Source: Bradyrhizobium lablabi
Lineage (GTDB): Bacteria; Pseudomonadota; Alphaproteobacteria; Rhizobiales; Xanthobacteraceae
NCBI RefSeq assembly: GCF_900141755.1
Contig: NZ_LT670844.1
Span: forward strand, 1,178,001-1,242,000
DNA: 64,000 bases
Direction of reading: 5' to 3'
Shown: positions 8,638-17,274 of the stretch, one piece after another
Layout of the letters: each line of letters begins with the position of its first letter
Position numbering within the stretch: the first letter of the stretch is position 1
Notes under the pieces: generated by a model
Told to the model about the DNA's origin: nothing
The model's input: the letters and a program-made list of their open reading frames with translations, nothing else
Databases searched by the model: none
Position numbers and translations under genes: made by a program

Positions 8638-9203
8638 GGCCAACCTCGCTCGATGCCGGCTGCCTTCAGCAACGCGGCTAGTTTCTTGCGCGCATAAAAC
8701 AAGCGCGTCTTGACGGTGTTTTCCGGAATGCCGACGATTTCAGCCACCTCTTCCACGGATTTCTCGTGGTAGTAGACGAGATCGACGATCTCCCGATGTT
8801 CCGGCGTAAGTGCGGTCAAGCACTTGCGCAACGCTTCACTGGTATCCTTCTTCTGGACCGCCACTTCCGGATCGTCGGAACTGTCCTCGATCGCGTTGGC
8901 GGCCTCATCGTCCAGTTCAACATCCTTCCTGCGCCTTAGCGCAGAGAGGGCCTTGAATCGCGTAATAGCCAGGAGCCAGGTGGAAACGGCGGATCGGCCT
9001 TCGAACTTGCCAGCCTGGCGCCACACATCGAGGAAAACCTCACTGATGAGATCTTCCGCGACCTGCTCATCCCGCACGAGCCGAAGCCCGAACCGAAACA
9101 CCCTGACATGGTGCCGTCCGTACAGCACCTGCATGGCGAGGCGGTCGCCTTGGGCGATCCGAGCGATCAGGACGTCGTCCGAAGCCGCTTGTGTCGCACT
9201 CAA
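8634..9203 (-). CDS. ECF-type RNA polymerase sigma factor
   Basis: 189 residues. Region 2 is visible in YGRHHVRVFRFGLRLVRDEQ...DLISEVFLDVWR and region 4 in LTPEHREIVDLVYYHEKSVE with the helix-turn-helix EIVGIPENTVKTRLFYARKK. The start is probably the TTG at 9203, since no ATG lies upstream in frame and the next Met (residue 24) is already inside region 2. First gene of an operon with an anti-sigma factor (ATGA-type overlap) and a subtilase. Divergent from a GGDEF protein. Target promoters are unknown. Confidence 0.9.
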   Translation of the reverse strand: MSATQAASDDVLIARIAQGDRLAMQVLYGRHHVRVFRFGLRLVRDEQVAEDLISEVFLDVWRQAGKFEGRSAVSTWLLAITRFKALSALRRRKDVELDDEAANAIEDSSDDPEVAVQKKDTSEALRKCLTALTPEHREIVDLVYYHEKSVEEVAEIVGIPENTVKTRLFYARKKLAALLKAAGIERGWP

Positions 9204-9648
9204 TGGCCGTCTCGCAAGGTTGGTCGGATTGGGTTGGCGGGTGGTTCGATGGCAAAGGCAAGATTCTTCAAATTATCGCAAGCGTTGAGTGCTCTGTGTG
9301 ATCTATCGCACAGAAGTCGATTTTCCGTTCGCCCTTGCCGGGGCCGGAAGCAACAGAACGCAACAGCCGGTACCATAATACAGAAGAACTTTCTTCGTGC
9401 GCCCCACGCCGATCCCCGCGGGACCATATCAAGGCTTGAGCGACAAGACAGCCCTGCGTCAACCGCGTGCCGCCTCGCCGCCGCAGGCCTCGGCCAATCC
9501 CACCCGCATTACCCGGATACGGCGAATCTCCATTGCCGAACAAGGGATAATGCGGGCTTCGGACGGAGGGGATTCGGTTCGAAAGATACCAAACCTAAAG
9601 GCTTTGCTCCCTAAAGTTCCACGTGGTGCTTTGCTTCTACGGCGGGAC
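9204..9648. other. Divergent intergenic region, sigma factor / GGDEF gene
   Basis: 445 bases between two divergent genes, containing the CRP/FNR-like palindrome at 9295-9312. The rightward frame is open from 9397 but lacks a ribosome binding site and family-like sequence until ATG 9649. No RNA gene was recognised. Confidence 0.5.
9295..9312. promoter_or_regulatory. CRP/FNR-type palindrome
   Basis: TGTGTGATCTATCGCACA has 8-base arms with one mismatch and TGTG/CACA outer halves, close to CRP/FNR-family sites. It lies about 92 bases upstream of the ECF sigma start and 337 bases upstream of the GGDEF gene. No regulator of this family is in the window. Confidence 0.45.
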
Positions 9649-10797
9649 ATGAACAGCGCGGCCTCATTGCTTCAAGAGCAGACCTCCGAGAGTGCGCTCG
9701 CGCGCGCTGATCGGCTGCCCTCGAACGTGCTGAAGCGCCGGGCCGGCCAACGCCGCCAGATGCTCGCCGTGCAGGCCGTGAGTTACTCGCTCGGCACGAT
9801 GGCCCTGCTGGTTTATTGTTACGCCGGCACCATCTCGGTCGTCATTCCCGCGGCCTATTTCGTGTCCGGCATCACGCTGGTCGGTTGCTTTGTCGTGCTA
9901 TCGGAAAGCCACGTCAACGACCGCTTTGAGGACCACTACCTCACACTGTTCCAGGTTGCCGGCCATGTCGCGCTACAGCTCGGCTTTCTGCTGGCGGCGC
10001 CCGAGATCGGCTACGCGTTTCTCAGCATTCTGTTCCTGATCTTCGGATTCGGCGCGCTGCGCATGACCTCCCGCCAGGCGACGGTTGCCTGGACCCTCCT
10101 GGTGACGGGTTTGGCCCCGATATTTCTGCTCACCACGACCCCGATCGGCATGCTGCTCGCGACGCCCGTCGAGCGTCTCGCCGCGATGCTTTGCTATGTC
10201 TTGACGATTGGACAGTGCGCCTTTGTCGGATTGTACGGCAGTTCAATGCGCAAGGCGCTCTACCACCGCAGCTTTGAACTCAAGGCTGCCTACAAGCGCA
10301 TCGAGGAACTCGCCGAGCTCGACGAATTGACCGGCTCGTTCAACCGCCGCTGCATCATGCGGATGCTGGATGACGAGATCAGCCGCGCCCATCGCATCAA
10401 CACCCCCTGCTCGATCGCGCTGATCGATCTCGACTGGTTCAAGCGCATCAACGATGCCTACGGCCACCCCACCGGCGACGAAGTGCTCAGGACATTCGCC
10501 ATCACCGTGTTCGCCAACATCCGCAACATCGACAGGTTTGGCCGCTACGGCGGCGAGGAATTCCTGCTGGTGCTTCCCGAGACGGAAATTGACGCCGCCA
10601 CACGCATGCTGGACCGGCTGCGCGCCATCATTGCCGAACTCGACTGGAGCGCGTTCTCGCCCGGCATGCAGGTAACGATTTCCGCAGGCGTCGCGACGCT
10701 ACGCCCGAACGAGACCGACGATACATTTCTAGCCCGCGCCGACAGCGCGCTTTACGCAGCCAAGGCGCGAGGACGCAACCGCATCGCCAAGGTCTGA
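9649..10797 (+). CDS. Membrane-bound diguanylate cyclase (GGDEF)
   Basis: 382 residues from ATG 9649. An N-terminal module of about six transmembrane helices (residues about 35-205) is followed by a short helix (KAAYKRIEELAELDELTGSFNRR would straddle the junction) and a complete GGDEF domain. The active-site loop is GGEEF at 301-305. The inhibitory I-site RxxD is present as RNID (292-295), five residues before it. It should make cyclic di-GMP with product inhibition. A longer frame from 9397 has no family-like sequence. It shares an upstream region with the divergent ECF sigma operon and precedes a DUF2336 gene. Confidence 0.9.
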   Translation: MNSAASLLQEQTSESALARADRLPSNVLKRRAGQRRQMLAVQAVSYSLGTMALLVYCYAGTISVVIPAAYFVSGITLVGCFVVLSESHVNDRFEDHYLTLFQVAGHVALQLGFLLAAPEIGYAFLSILFLIFGFGALRMTSRQATVAWTLLVTGLAPIFLLTTTPIGMLLATPVERLAAMLCYVLTIGQCAFVGLYGSSMRKALYHRSFELKAAYKRIEELAELDELTGSFNRRCIMRMLDDEISRAHRINTPCSIALIDLDWFKRINDAYGHPTGDEVLRTFAITVFANIRNIDRFGRYGGEEFLLVLPETEIDAATRMLDRLRAIIAELDWSAFSPGMQVTISAGVATLRPNETDDTFLARADSALYAAKARGRNRIAKV

Positions 10798-10870
10798 ACC
10801 GATTACTTCCGTTTCCGGAGACGGAGAAACCGTCCCAGATTTAATGCCCGAACGCTCCAGGATAGAGTTC

Positions 10871-11986
10871 ATGAGTTCGAAATCCGCGGCCACTTCCGAA
10901 AGTCTGCTCGACGAATTGCAGACCACGCTTGCGCATGGCACGGTCGCGCGCCGGGTCGAAACCCTGCGCCGCGTCACCGACCTCTTCATCAACGGCGCGG
11001 TGGACTATTCGGACCAGCAGATCGGGCTGTTCGACGACGTGTTCCAGTGCCTGATCGTCCACATCGAGACCTCCGCCAAGGCGCTGCTCGCCAAGCGCCT
11101 CGCCCCGATCAACACCGCGCCGCCGCTGACGATACGTGCGCTGGCGTTCGACGATCTGATCGAAGTCGCCGCTCCCGTGCTGTCCCAGTCGGAACGCCTA
11201 GATGACGAGGCGCTGATCGAGGCCGCGCGCGACAAGAGCCAGGCCCATCTGATGGCGATTTCGACCCGAAGGGTGCTGAGCGGCGCGGTCACCGACGTGC
11301 TGGTGATGCGCGGCAACGACGCGGTGATCCAGAGCACCGTCAACAATCCCGGCGCCGAATTTTCCGAGAACGGCTTCACCCGACTGGTCGACCGCGCCGA
11401 GGGGCACGACGATCTCGCGACCTGCATCGGCATGCGTCCGACGATTCCGCGGCATCTCTATCTGAAGCTGCTCGCCAAGGCCTCCGCGACGGTGCGGGAG
11501 CGGCTCGAGGCCGCCCATCCGCAGCGGGCGGAAGAAGTGCCGACGGCGGTCCAGGAGGCAACGCGGCGGGCGCGCTCCGCGCCCTCGGCCATCACCAAGG
11601 AGACCGCGATCGCCCACGCGCTCGTCAAATCATTGTACGAGGACGGCAGGCTCGACGAGCATCAGGTGGCGGCGTTTGCCGAAGCGGGAAAATTCGACGA
11701 AGCCAATGCCGCGATCGCAGCCCTCGCCAGTGTGCCGGTGTCGATCGCCGAGAACATGATGGTGGAGACCCGCGCCGAGGGCGTGATGATCCTGTGCAAA
11801 GTCTCGGCGATGTCGTGGTCGACGGTGCGATCGATCATCAACATGCGCGACGCGCTCTCTGGTCTGGAGCCGTCCGATCCCGCCGCCTGCAAGGCCACCT
11901 ATGAACGGCTGCGGCCCTCGACCGCGCAACAGGTGCTGCGCTTCCACCGCATGCAGCAGACCGCAACGCCCGCGCCGGCGGCGTGA
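10871..11986 (+). CDS. DUF2336 domain-containing protein
   Basis: 371 residues from ATG 10871. The protein is almost wholly helical with repeated 30-40 residue units, e.g. SLLDELQTTLAHGTVARRVE and RRVLSGAVTDVLVMRG, as in the HEAT-like DUF2336 family common in alphaproteobacteria. The pattern AxRxxVLxxxTDLF at the N-terminus is characteristic. No membrane segment or signal peptide. It starts 74 bases after the diguanylate cyclase, so co-transcription is plausible. The role of DUF2336 is not established. Confidence 0.85.
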   Translation: MSSKSAATSESLLDELQTTLAHGTVARRVETLRRVTDLFINGAVDYSDQQIGLFDDVFQCLIVHIETSAKALLAKRLAPINTAPPLTIRALAFDDLIEVAAPVLSQSERLDDEALIEAARDKSQAHLMAISTRRVLSGAVTDVLVMRGNDAVIQSTVNNPGAEFSENGFTRLVDRAEGHDDLATCIGMRPTIPRHLYLKLLAKASATVRERLEAAHPQRAEEVPTAVQEATRRARSAPSAITKETAIAHALVKSLYEDGRLDEHQVAAFAEAGKFDEANAAIAALASVPVSIAENMMVETRAEGVMILCKVSAMSWSTVRSIINMRDALSGLEPSDPAACKATYERLRPSTAQQVLRFHRMQQTATPAPAA

Positions 11987-11988
11987 AC

Positions 11989-12633
11989 CTAAAACCTCAG
12001 CATCCTCGACCCGGCCAATGCGCCGATCGCGGTCACGAGCGCGGTGGCGATCGAGTACCACGTCGCCACGAACAGCGGTGAATCGTCGGTGCAGTGCGAC
12101 GCGTAGAGCGTCGCCGCCAGACCCGCCGACAACAGACCGGCGATCGCGCCGGCGACCGCCGGGCGTGCCGGCGCGCCGTGGCGCAGGCCGATCAGCGCCG
12201 CCGCCAGCAGCGGCAGCGACATCAGCGGAATCGCAGTGAGGCAAATCCGCGAATTGCTGCCGACCATTCGCGTCATCATCGGCAGCCGCTGCGGCAGCAT
12301 CATCTCGCCCGAGATTCCGGCGGCAAGAATTCCGGCCGGGATCAATAATAGCCAGGCCCAGCCCGCAAGCGAGGCTTCCGGCCGCGACAGGTGCAGGCTG
12401 ACCGCGATGGCGGAGATCGCCAGCGCCAGTGTCACCGCGAATTTCAGATCGAAAAACGGGTTATGCATCGCGGTCATGACGTCGGGACGGACGCCGAGGC
12501 CGGCGAAGAAGATCGCAAGCGAGACCGGCGCCGCCGACAACAGCGCCAGCGCCAGCACGAAGCCGACCGGCCGCGCGCGGTGCGCGTTATCGGCCGCCAG
12601 CGTTCGAATGAGCTGATCGGTCTCCATTCTCAT
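11989..12633 (-). CDS. nrsF: NrsF-type anti-sigma-F factor (DUF1109)
   Basis: 214 residues with six predicted transmembrane helices and a short cytoplasmic N-terminus (METDQLIRTLAADN). Two cysteines lie in the positions that define the family: C131 (SRICLTAIP) and C181 (ASHCTDDSP). In Caulobacter NrsF such conserved cysteines sense oxidants or heavy metals and release SigF. The ATG at 12633 overlaps the TGA of the sigma gene, so the two are translationally coupled. An ATG two codons later is an alternative start. The convergent DUF2336 gene ends 2 bases away. Confidence 0.9.
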   Translation of the reverse strand: MRMETDQLIRTLAADNAHRARPVGFVLALALLSAAPVSLAIFFAGLGVRPDVMTAMHNPFFDLKFAVTLALAISAIAVSLHLSRPEASLAGWAWLLLIPAGILAAGISGEMMLPQRLPMMTRMVGSNSRICLTAIPLMSLPLLAAALIGLRHGAPARPAVAGAIAGLLSAGLAATLYASHCTDDSPLFVATWYSIATALVTAIGALAGSRMLRF

Positions 12634-13175
12634 TGTTCCCGTAGCTTGGCGGTGAGGCTGGCAAGCCCGCGGTGCAGCGCCACCCGCACCGCGCCCTCGC
12701 TCATCGAAAATCTCGCCGCGGTATCCTTGATCGATGCGCTTTCGACGGCGATCGACCGCAGCACGTCGCGCTGACGCGCCGGCAGCTGTTCGAGCTGAGC
12801 CGCGACCTCACCGGCAGGAACGCTCTGCGCCGCGGGCTCGCTTGGAATCGTTTCGGCGAAATCGTCGATGTTGACGAAAACCCGGCGGCCGCGGCGGCGG
12901 AGTGCATCGATCAACTTGTTGCGGGCAATCGCGAACAGCCACGGCGCGAACGGCGCGTTCGCGTCCCAGGTATGCCGCTTCAGATGCACCGCCAACAATA
13001 TGTCCTGCACGATGTCCTCGGACTGATCGAGTGGTTGTCCTGCCCGCGCCAGGCCGCGGCGCGCCGCGGCGCGAAGCACCGGCGTTACCGCCTTGAGCAG
13101 GCGATGATACGCCACGCTGTCCCCTGAAATGGCCGACCGCATCAGGCCGGTCCACTCGTCTTCACGTTCGCGCAC
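12630..13175 (-). CDS. sigF: SigF-type ECF sigma factor
   Basis: 181 residues from GTG 13175, which has GGGAG about 6 bases upstream. Region 2 is EDIVQDILLAVHLKRHTWD...PWLFAIARNKLID and region 4 is LPARQRDVLRSIAVESASIK followed by SEGAVRVALHRGL. The partner NrsF overlaps at the 3' end, as in the Caulobacter SigF regulon. A frame extending to 13415 exists, but its extra residues are unrelated to sigma factors. A palindrome and a GTAACA motif lie just upstream, which may mark an autoregulated promoter. Confidence 0.88.
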   Translation of the reverse strand: MREREDEWTGLMRSAISGDSVAYHRLLKAVTPVLRAAARRGLARAGQPLDQSEDIVQDILLAVHLKRHTWDANAPFAPWLFAIARNKLIDALRRRGRRVFVNIDDFAETIPSEPAAQSVPAGEVAAQLEQLPARQRDVLRSIAVESASIKDTAARFSMSEGAVRVALHRGLASLTAKLREQ

Positions 13176-13230
13176 ACACGCTCCCACAGTGCATTTCGGT
13201 CGATCTTTCAATTTGTTACGCCAGGGCGCA

Positions 13231-13252
13231 TTGATCACGAAGTCGTGATCAA
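13231..13252. promoter_or_regulatory. Operator-like palindrome upstream of sigF
   Basis: TTGATCACGA, AG, TCGTGATCAA: two perfect 10-base arms around a 2-base centre. On the minus strand a GTAACA motif (plus strand 13214-13219), similar to the -35 element of SigF-type promoters, lies just downstream, with CGAAATG about 15 bases further. The rest of the 357-base gap (13176-13532) between sigF and the rightward gene shows nothing else I can name. Confidence 0.5.
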
Positions 13253-13532
13253 AGCGCTCCCGCGGCATTGGGATCATCGCGCCCACTTCCGGAATCGCGA
13301 CGACAAATCCGGCCGTGGGCAGGCTCATAACATCGATCCGTGCCGCTGGGCACCCGCCGTTGATTCCAAGAAGATTTTCAGGGCCGCGATGGTGCCAACG
13401 CTCGCGCGGCACCATGCCGCTGCCCCGCTTTTGCCCGCTGTAGCCCGAAGATTCCCTTTTTCTGCCCCGCTGCGGACACGCCGTGGGGTCTCATTTCGGC
13501 ACCGGGGGCTGGCAAAAATGGGGAGATTGCCA

Positions 13533-14225
13533 ATGACGATCAAAGCCAACGGGCGCTCGGCATTGATACTTGCAGCAGGGCTTTTGGTGGGTTTGGCGGG
13601 GCCATCGCAGGCGGAGCCGGCGAGCACGGACGATTCTGCCGCGAGCACAACATCGGAAAATGCCGCGGGCGCGCCGATGGCGCTGAACAAATACACCAAG
13701 CACAGCTCCCACCCGGGCAAGAGTTTCGCGCACAAATCCAGCAAGACGGCGCAGAAACCCGCGGCCGACCAGAAAGCCGACGCCGCGGCCAGTGCTGACG
13801 GCGACAATTCGTCGGCCTCCGCGGCGATGCCGCCATCGGTCGCCAACGCCAATGCCAGCCTGGCGTCCGCTGACACGGCGACCGCCAGCAACGCCAAGGC
13901 GATGTCGGCGCGGGCCAACGATATCGTGCAGAGCGCCCCGGACAACGGCCGGCCGGCCGCCGAGACCCAAATCGTTGCCGCCGATCAGCTCAACGACGTC
14001 GATCGCGCGCTGCAGGCCCCGGCACCGGCGACGGCCTCTGCTGAGCCGACCGCCGCGGCGCAGCCTCCCGCGGCGCAGCCTCCCGCGGCGGCGCCTGCCG
14101 CGCCCGTGATGGCCAGCAGCAGTGAGAGCTCCACCTGGGACCAGACCTCGCTGATCGGAAAGATCTTCATCGGCTTCGGCGCGCTTTTGACCATGGCCTC
14201 CGCCGCGCGGATGTTCATGGCGTAA
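13533..14225 (+). CDS. Ala/Pro-rich exported protein with C-terminal membrane helix
   Basis: 230 residues from ATG 13533, with GGGGAG about 10 bases upstream. It has a signal peptide (ALILAAGLLVGLAGPSQAEP), then a long low-complexity segment rich in Ala, Ser and Pro with KHSSHPGKSFAHKSSK, and a single hydrophobic helix at the C-terminus (SLIGKIFIGFGALLTMASAA). Two copies of AAQPPA occur around residue 180. The topology suggests a periplasmic protein tethered at its C-terminus. It is divergent from sigF. No family was recognised; function unknown. Confidence 0.65.
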   Translation: MTIKANGRSALILAAGLLVGLAGPSQAEPASTDDSAASTTSENAAGAPMALNKYTKHSSHPGKSFAHKSSKTAQKPAADQKADAAASADGDNSSASAAMPPSVANANASLASADTATASNAKAMSARANDIVQSAPDNGRPAAETQIVAADQLNDVDRALQAPAPATASAEPTAAAQPPAAQPPAAAPAAPVMASSSESSTWDQTSLIGKIFIGFGALLTMASAARMFMA

Positions 14226-14327
14226 CGACGCCCGTGCCCCGGACGCTCGTCCGGGACACTCTGCCCACTTGAAGCCCATCCCGCCAGCGGGCACATTGCT
14301 CCGCGACATCAAGGCGCGAGGTGGAGC

Positions 14328-15107
14328 ATGAGCACGTTCGAACACATCATCGTCGATAGCAAAGGCGCTGTCGGCATCATCACGCTGAACCGCCCAAAAA
14401 TGCTCAACGCGCTGTCCTTCGGCGTGTTTCGCGAGATCGCCGCGGCGGTCGACGATCTCGAAGCCGATGACGCGATCGGATGCATCCTGTTGGCCGGCGG
14501 CGAAAAGGCGTTCGCCGCGGGCGCCGACATCAAGGAAATGCAGCCGAAAACCTTCATCGACATGTTTTCCAGCGATTTCACCGCGATCGGCGGCGACCGC
14601 GTCGCCAACTGCCGCAAGCCGACAATCGCTGCCGTCAGCGGCTACGCGCTCGGCGGCGGCTGCGAACTCGCCATGATGTGCGACATCATCATTGCCGCCG
14701 ACACCGCGAAATTCGGCCAGCCGGAGATCACGCTCGGCACCATTCCCGGGATCGGCGGAACCCAGCGGCTGACGCGCGCAGTCGGCAAATCCAAGGCGAT
14801 GGATTTGTGCCTCACCGGGCGAATGATGGACGCGGCGGAAGCGGAGCGCTCGGGGCTGGTCAGCCGGGTCGTGCCGGCGGACAAGTTGATGGAGGAAGCG
14901 CTTGCGATGGCGGAGAAGATCGCCTCGATGTCGCGGCCCGCGGCCGCGATGGCCAAGGAAGCCATCAATCGCGCCTTCGAGACCCCGCTGTCGGAAGGAA
15001 TCAACGTCGAGCGCAATCTGTTTCATTCCACCTTCGCGCTGGAAGACCGCGCCGAAGGCATGGTGGCCTTCATCGAGAAGCGCAAGCCGGTGAACAAGAA
15101 CAGGTGA
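14328..15107 (+). CDS. Enoyl-CoA hydratase
   Basis: 259 residues, standard crotonase length. Oxyanion-hole and active-site segments are clear: [11 protein letters not shown], then [16 protein letters not shown] and [17 protein letters not shown] with the two catalytic glutamates of hydratases. The C-terminal helices [12 protein letters not shown] and EKRKP are typical of short-chain enoyl-CoA hydratase. It hydrates 2-enoyl-CoA in fatty-acid or branched-chain amino acid breakdown. It is a single gene followed by a REP-like palindrome. Confidence 0.92.
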   Translation: MSTFEHIIVDSKGAVGIITLNRPKMLNALSFGVFREIAAAVDDLEADDAIGCILLAGGEKAFAAGADIKEMQPKTFIDMFSSDFTAIGGDRVANCRKPTIAAVSGYALGGGCELAMMCDIIIAADTAKFGQPEITLGTIPGIGGTQRLTRAVGKSKAMDLCLTGRMMDAAEAERSGLVSRVVPADKLMEEALAMAEKIASMSRPAAAMAKEAINRAFETPLSEGINVERNLFHSTFALEDRAEGMVAFIEKRKPVNKNR

Positions 15108-15116
15108 CTCTCCTCC

Positions 15117-15204
15117 CGTCATTGCGAGGAGCGAAGCGACGAAGCAATCCAGCTTTCCTTCCGCGGATGAAAAGCTGGATTGCTTCGCTTCGCTCGCAAT
15201 GACG
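15117..15204. repeat. REP-like palindrome, type B (copy 1)
   Basis: CGTCATTGCGAGGAGCGAAG ... CTTCGCTCGCAATGACG, an inverted pair with internal AAGCAATCCA/TGGATTGCTT arms, forming a long hairpin between convergent genes. A second copy lies at 27680-27763. It may help end transcription from both sides. Confidence 0.9.
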
Positions 15205-15214
15205 GGGTTGGATC

Positions 15215-17077
15215 TCAGGCCTCGCGGCTCCGCACCAGCGCTGCGCTCACCAGCGCGCGATAGGCTCGTTCGGACCATGTCTTCGCATTGTCGAGCCCGA
15301 GCCGCGTCAGGCATTCCCTGTCCGCGGCATCGGGCTCGTGGAAAAACCCCTGCCACAACAATCCCGGCAACCGCGGCAGTGAACGCTGCGCGTCCTGCAG
15401 GATTTGCAAGGCCGGAATCAGCCGCTGCTCGGTCACGGTAAAGTCGCTGCCGAACGGGAAAGATGGCAGCCATCCCGCCTCGCGCGCGGGTCTTAGCGCG
15501 CTTGCAATCCGCTCGGGAAAATTCTCGCGGTGGGCAGCGGGAATTTCAAAATTCTTCGGCAGTTTGCCGGCATCCTTGGCCTGGCGCGCAAGTTCGGTCT
15601 GGAAGCGCGAATCCGTAACCGCAAGCATCGCCGCGATTACATCGGCGTCGGATTTTCCCTTAAGGTCGGCGGTGCCATATTCGGTGACGATGACGTCGCG
15701 CAAATGCCGCGGAATGGTCTCGTGGCCATAGCTCCAGCGGATGTTGGATTGGGCTTTGGCGCCGGCCTGCCGCGTCGCCTCGACCGTCAGGATCGAGCGT
15801 GCGCCGGCAAGCGCGAACGCCTGCGCCACGAAATTGTATTGGCCGCCGACGCCGCTCACGACCTGGCCGTCCTCGAGCCCGTCGGAGACCACGGCTCCCA
15901 TCAAAGTCGCCATCATCGCGTTGTTCACGAAACGGGCGTCGACACGGGCGCGGCGCTTTACGTCCTCCTCGCCATAGAGCTCGTTGGTGAAGGACACCGG
16001 CATCATCTGGATTCTTGCGATCTCGTCAGGCGTCATCTCGCGCAATGCGCGATAGAAGGATTTCGGCCCGAGAAAGAACGCGCCGTGCAGCACCACGCCG
16101 TCGACCTCGCGCTTCAAAATGCCGGCATCGATCAGGCCCAAAAACGCCTCGAACAGCATTTCGCTGACGCCATAGAGACCCTTTTCAAACGAACCGGTCT
16201 CCAGCGCCGCGAGTTGTTCGGTACCTGGCGCGAGCCGCTTGATGATGCCGTGAAACTGCGCATTGTCGCGATGGCGAACGATCAGCCCCTGCGCCAGCGC
16301 GTCGCCGACCTGCCCGATGCCGATCTGCAACGTGCCGCCGTCACGCACCAGACCCGCCGCATGCAGGCCAATGGCGTATTTGGTATCGGTGATCGGCTCG
16401 GAGGGCGGCGCGAACAGCGGAAAATCGGTATCGGGACTATCGAGCACCGCGGAAAATTCGCCGGCTGGCAGCTCGCCTGCGCCCGGCATGAACGGCAGTT
16501 CGGAATTGACCTGGCCGACCAGCGTGAAGGCTGCGCGGCCCTCGTTGCGGGCGCGCAAGATATCCAGCGTGGTGTCGGTGTTGCAGCTCAGGCTGTAGCG
16601 CGTAACCCCGTCGACGACGCGTTTTGCCACCAGCTGCGTCACGACATTGAGCCCGCGCGCCAAAAGATAGGCCGAGGCATGGGTATAATTCGCGGATATA
16701 TAATGCTGCTGCGCGAACGGCACGTGCAGCCATCTCCCCGCCAGAAAGAAGAACTCGATCACCCTGATATTCGGCGGCAACGCGCCCGCATGCAGCGCAT
16801 CGGCATAGGCGAGATCGGGATAGCCGCCGAACAGCCGGTCGATCACCGGCGCGATGAAGCGCCGCTCCAGCAAATTCGAAGGTTTGGGTTTTTCCAGCGT
16901 CAGCGCGGAAAAGAAGGTCAGGTTGATCGAACGGTCGGCGCTGGCGCGCGCATAGAGCGCGTTGACGATGTGATTGGCCTTGCCGAGCCCGAGCGGCAAT
17001 CCGACCACGAGATCGGTCCCGACATCGCGGATGATATCCTCCGCGATGGCCTCGGGGTCGGTGAACAGCTTTGGCAT
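15215..17077 (-). CDS. Acetyl-CoA hydrolase/transferase family protein
   Basis: About 620 residues (start ATG 17077). The N-terminal half has the 'VGLPLGLGKANHIVNALY' segment of family I CoA transferases. The C-terminal half carries GQVNSELPFMPGAGELP and then DGQVVSGVGGQYNFVAQAFA with RSILTV, typical of acetyl-CoA hydrolase/4-hydroxybutyrate CoA-transferase proteins. A glutamate for the CoA thioester intermediate is expected in this fold; I did not assign it firmly. It moves CoA between acids or hydrolyses acyl-CoA in the cytoplasm. It is longer than bacterial AcH (about 430-500), with extra sequence in the middle (about 280-330). Substrate unknown. Confidence 0.85.
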   Translation of the reverse strand: MPKLFTDPEAIAEDIIRDVGTDLVVGLPLGLGKANHIVNALYARASADRSINLTFFSALTLEKPKPSNLLERRFIAPVIDRLFGGYPDLAYADALHAGALPPNIRVIEFFFLAGRWLHVPFAQQHYISANYTHASAYLLARGLNVVTQLVAKRVVDGVTRYSLSCNTDTTLDILRARNEGRAAFTLVGQVNSELPFMPGAGELPAGEFSAVLDSPDTDFPLFAPPSEPITDTKYAIGLHAAGLVRDGGTLQIGIGQVGDALAQGLIVRHRDNAQFHGIIKRLAPGTEQLAALETGSFEKGLYGVSEMLFEAFLGLIDAGILKREVDGVVLHGAFFLGPKSFYRALREMTPDEIARIQMMPVSFTNELYGEEDVKRRARVDARFVNNAMMATLMGAVVSDGLEDGQVVSGVGGQYNFVAQAFALAGARSILTVEATRQAGAKAQSNIRWSYGHETIPRHLRDVIVTEYGTADLKGKSDADVIAAMLAVTDSRFQTELARQAKDAGKLPKNFEIPAAHRENFPERIASALRPAREAGWLPSFPFGSDFTVTEQRLIPALQILQDAQRSLPRLPGLLWQGFFHEPDAADRECLTRLGLDNAKTWSERAYRALVSAALVRSREA

Positions 17078-17274
17078 CCAATGCAAGCCCAGGTGGGACA
17101 GCCGACGGTCCTAGAATCGGACGCAAGCGCCAGCCTCTATAGCGCATTTGCAGCTGATATTCGTCTGTGACGAAGGCGCAACAGCGAAGCGCTCAATGCT
17201 TGGCTGCTGCGGGATCAGATGATTGAGAGTAGCATCATTCCAATTATTTGATTCTGATCCATTTGCGAGGCCGT

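Noticed and set aside
15117..15204. CRISPR array from repeated palindromes
   Set aside because: Single hairpin units at distant places, without regular spacers or cas genes.
13491..15473. 660-codon leftward frame across three genes
   Set aside because: Runs through an exported protein, enoyl-CoA hydratase and the REP-like repeat on the opposite strand; no family-like text.
15530..17170. 546-codon frame opposite the CoA-transferase gene
   Set aside because: Low-complexity Arg/His-rich product with no motif, opposite a well-supported enzyme.
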